Translations under genes and position numbers: made by a program
Assembly (NCBI GenBank): GCA_007126865.1
Contig: SLAN01000130.1
Span: 1 to 7,265 of the forward strand
DNA: 7,265 nucleotides
Source of the DNA: Spirochaetales bacterium
Lineage (GTDB): Bacteria; Spirochaetota; Spirochaetia; DSM-27196; SKKC01
Direction: 5' to 3'
Part shown: piece by piece, positions 6,513 to 7,265 of the stretch
Position numbering within the stretch: position 1 is the first letter of the stretch
How the letters are laid out: every line of letters begins with the position of its first letter
The notes under the pieces: model-generated
What the model was told of the DNA's origin: nothing
What the model saw: only the letters and a program-made list of their open reading frames with translations
Database searches by the model: none

Positions 6513-7265
6513 ATGAAGAGATCCAATCCCAGCGTCACCGCAGTCATCGTAACGTATCAATCACGGAAACTGATCGGCGCCGCCCTCGATACGATCTACG
6601 ATCGACACCGAACAGGGTTCGTAAGCGTGATCGTTGTCGACAACGCGAGCAGCGACGGAACCGCAGACTTCGTGGCCGAGCGCTATCCCTGGGTGAAGCT
6701 TCTGCGCAACGAAACGAATGTCGGTTTCGGTCGCGGCTGCAACCGGGCGATAGAACACGCGGCAACCCCGTACATGTTGCTCTTGAACCCCGATGCAACG
6801 CTCGATTCTGCATCTCTGAATGAGTTGGTGGCTTTCATGGAAACGCATCCTCGGGCCGGGATGTGCGCGCCTGCGATCCTGCAGGCTGGAGGAGAGCTTC
6901 AGAAAACGGGCGGTCTACCGACTCCGTTGGAGGTCGCTCTCGCCCCTCTCGGGTATCGGCGGCTTTCGAACGGGCGACGAAGCATACTTCCCGGTTCCGA
7001 GCCTGCTCGAACCGACTGGCTGTGCGGTGCGGTGCTTCTTCTGCGTCGAACTATGATTGAGCGCATCGGTGGGTTCGATCCGCGCTTCTTTCTCTATTTC
7101 GAGGAAACCGACCTGTGTCGCCGCGCGCTCGACGGTGGATGGGAGCTGTGGACGGTGGGAACGGCGATCGCAAGACACATCGTCGGCGCATCGGCACAGA
7201 CCACCGGTGAGCGGTTACACTGGCATGCGATCGCCGATCACTACTATCGGAGCCGGTTCTACTAC
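6513..7265 (+). CDS. Family 2 glycosyltransferase, rhamnosyltransferase-like (partial, 3' end outside window)
   Basis: The first 251 residues of a cytoplasmic or membrane-associated GT-A fold enzyme are present, and the frame is still open at the last base. It would transfer a sugar from a nucleotide-sugar onto a glycan or lipid-linked acceptor. Marks in order are PSVTAVIVTYQS (6-17, strand 1), VVDNASSDGT (41-50, nucleotide binding, D43), NVGFGRGCNRAI (69-80), LLNPDATLD (90-98, NPD in place of the DxD metal site), DWLCGAVLLLRR (168-179), and GGFDPRFFLYFEETDLCRRA (186-205) with the acidic pair of the catalytic-base region. This pattern fits the WbbL/RfbF-type rhamnosyltransferase subgroup. I chose the ATG at 6513 because it gives the usual MK-x-PSVTAVIVTY beginning. 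TTG 6486 and ATG 6411 are in frame upstream but add residues unlike the family. No good Shine-Dalgarno is visible. It probably opens a polysaccharide locus to the right. Confidence 0.9.
   Translation, partial: MKRSNPSVTAVIVTYQSRKLIGAALDTIYDRHRTGFVSVIVVDNASSDGTADFVAERYPWVKLLRNETNVGFGRGCNRAIEHAATPYMLLLNPDATLDSASLNELVAFMETHPRAGMCAPAILQAGGELQKTGGLPTPLEVALAPLGYRRLSNGRRSILPGSEPARTDWLCGAVLLLRRTMIERIGGFDPRFFLYFEETDLCRRALDGGWELWTVGTAIARHIVGASAQTTGERLHWHAIADHYYRSRFYY

Noticed and set aside
6239..6823. A 194-codon forward frame through the intergenic region into the glycosyltransferase
   Set aside because: No motif, Arg/Thr-rich translation, and its 3' half overlaps the clear glycosyltransferase in a different frame.
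1..7265. Mobile elements, CRISPR arrays, tRNA or rRNA genes
   Set aside because: I saw no regularly spaced repeats, transposase or integrase motifs, terminal inverted repeats, or tRNA-like cloverleaf sequence.

Overview
This is a GC-rich bacterial window (about 60-65 % GC by eye) with dense, mostly co-directional genes. Nothing in it fixes the taxon. The mix of a two-gene Ktr potassium transporter, a hemolysin III/TrhA protein, a membrane adenylyl cyclase and promoters placed to give near-leaderless mRNAs would fit a free-living high-GC spirochaete, but other Gram-negative-type bacteria remain possible. That is a weak inference.

Layout. (1) Bases 1-378 hold the 3' part of an aldo/keto reductase gene interrupted by an in-frame amber codon (280-282), followed by a small GC-rich hairpin. 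(2) Bases 458-4894 hold a tight four-gene forward operon: ktrB (K+ channel-like subunit), ktrA (RCK regulatory subunit), a hemolysin III/TrhA (PAQR-type) membrane protein, and an exported papain-like protein. The junctions are a 2-nt gap, an ATGA overlap and a GTGA overlap. (3) Convergent to it, on the minus strand (4947-6173), is a six-TM class III adenylyl cyclase with a full set of catalytic residues. (4) About 300 bases without a convincing gene follow. (5) Bases 6513-7265 hold the start of a family 2 glycosyltransferase (rhamnosyltransferase-like) that runs off the right edge.

How they may work together. KtrB and KtrA form one K+ uptake system. The overlapping starts suggest that TrhA and the exported papain-like protein are made together with it, so the operon looks like an envelope/ion-homeostasis unit. 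The cyclase is a separate transcription unit that senses or signals at the membrane through cAMP. The glycosyltransferase probably begins an unrelated surface-polysaccharide locus. The most notable points are the papain-like protein (catalytic Cys, His and Asn visible, but Lys where papain has its oxyanion Gln), its translational linkage to a K+ transporter, the amber-interrupted reductase, and two promoters whose -10 boxes both lie exactly 8 nt from an ATG.
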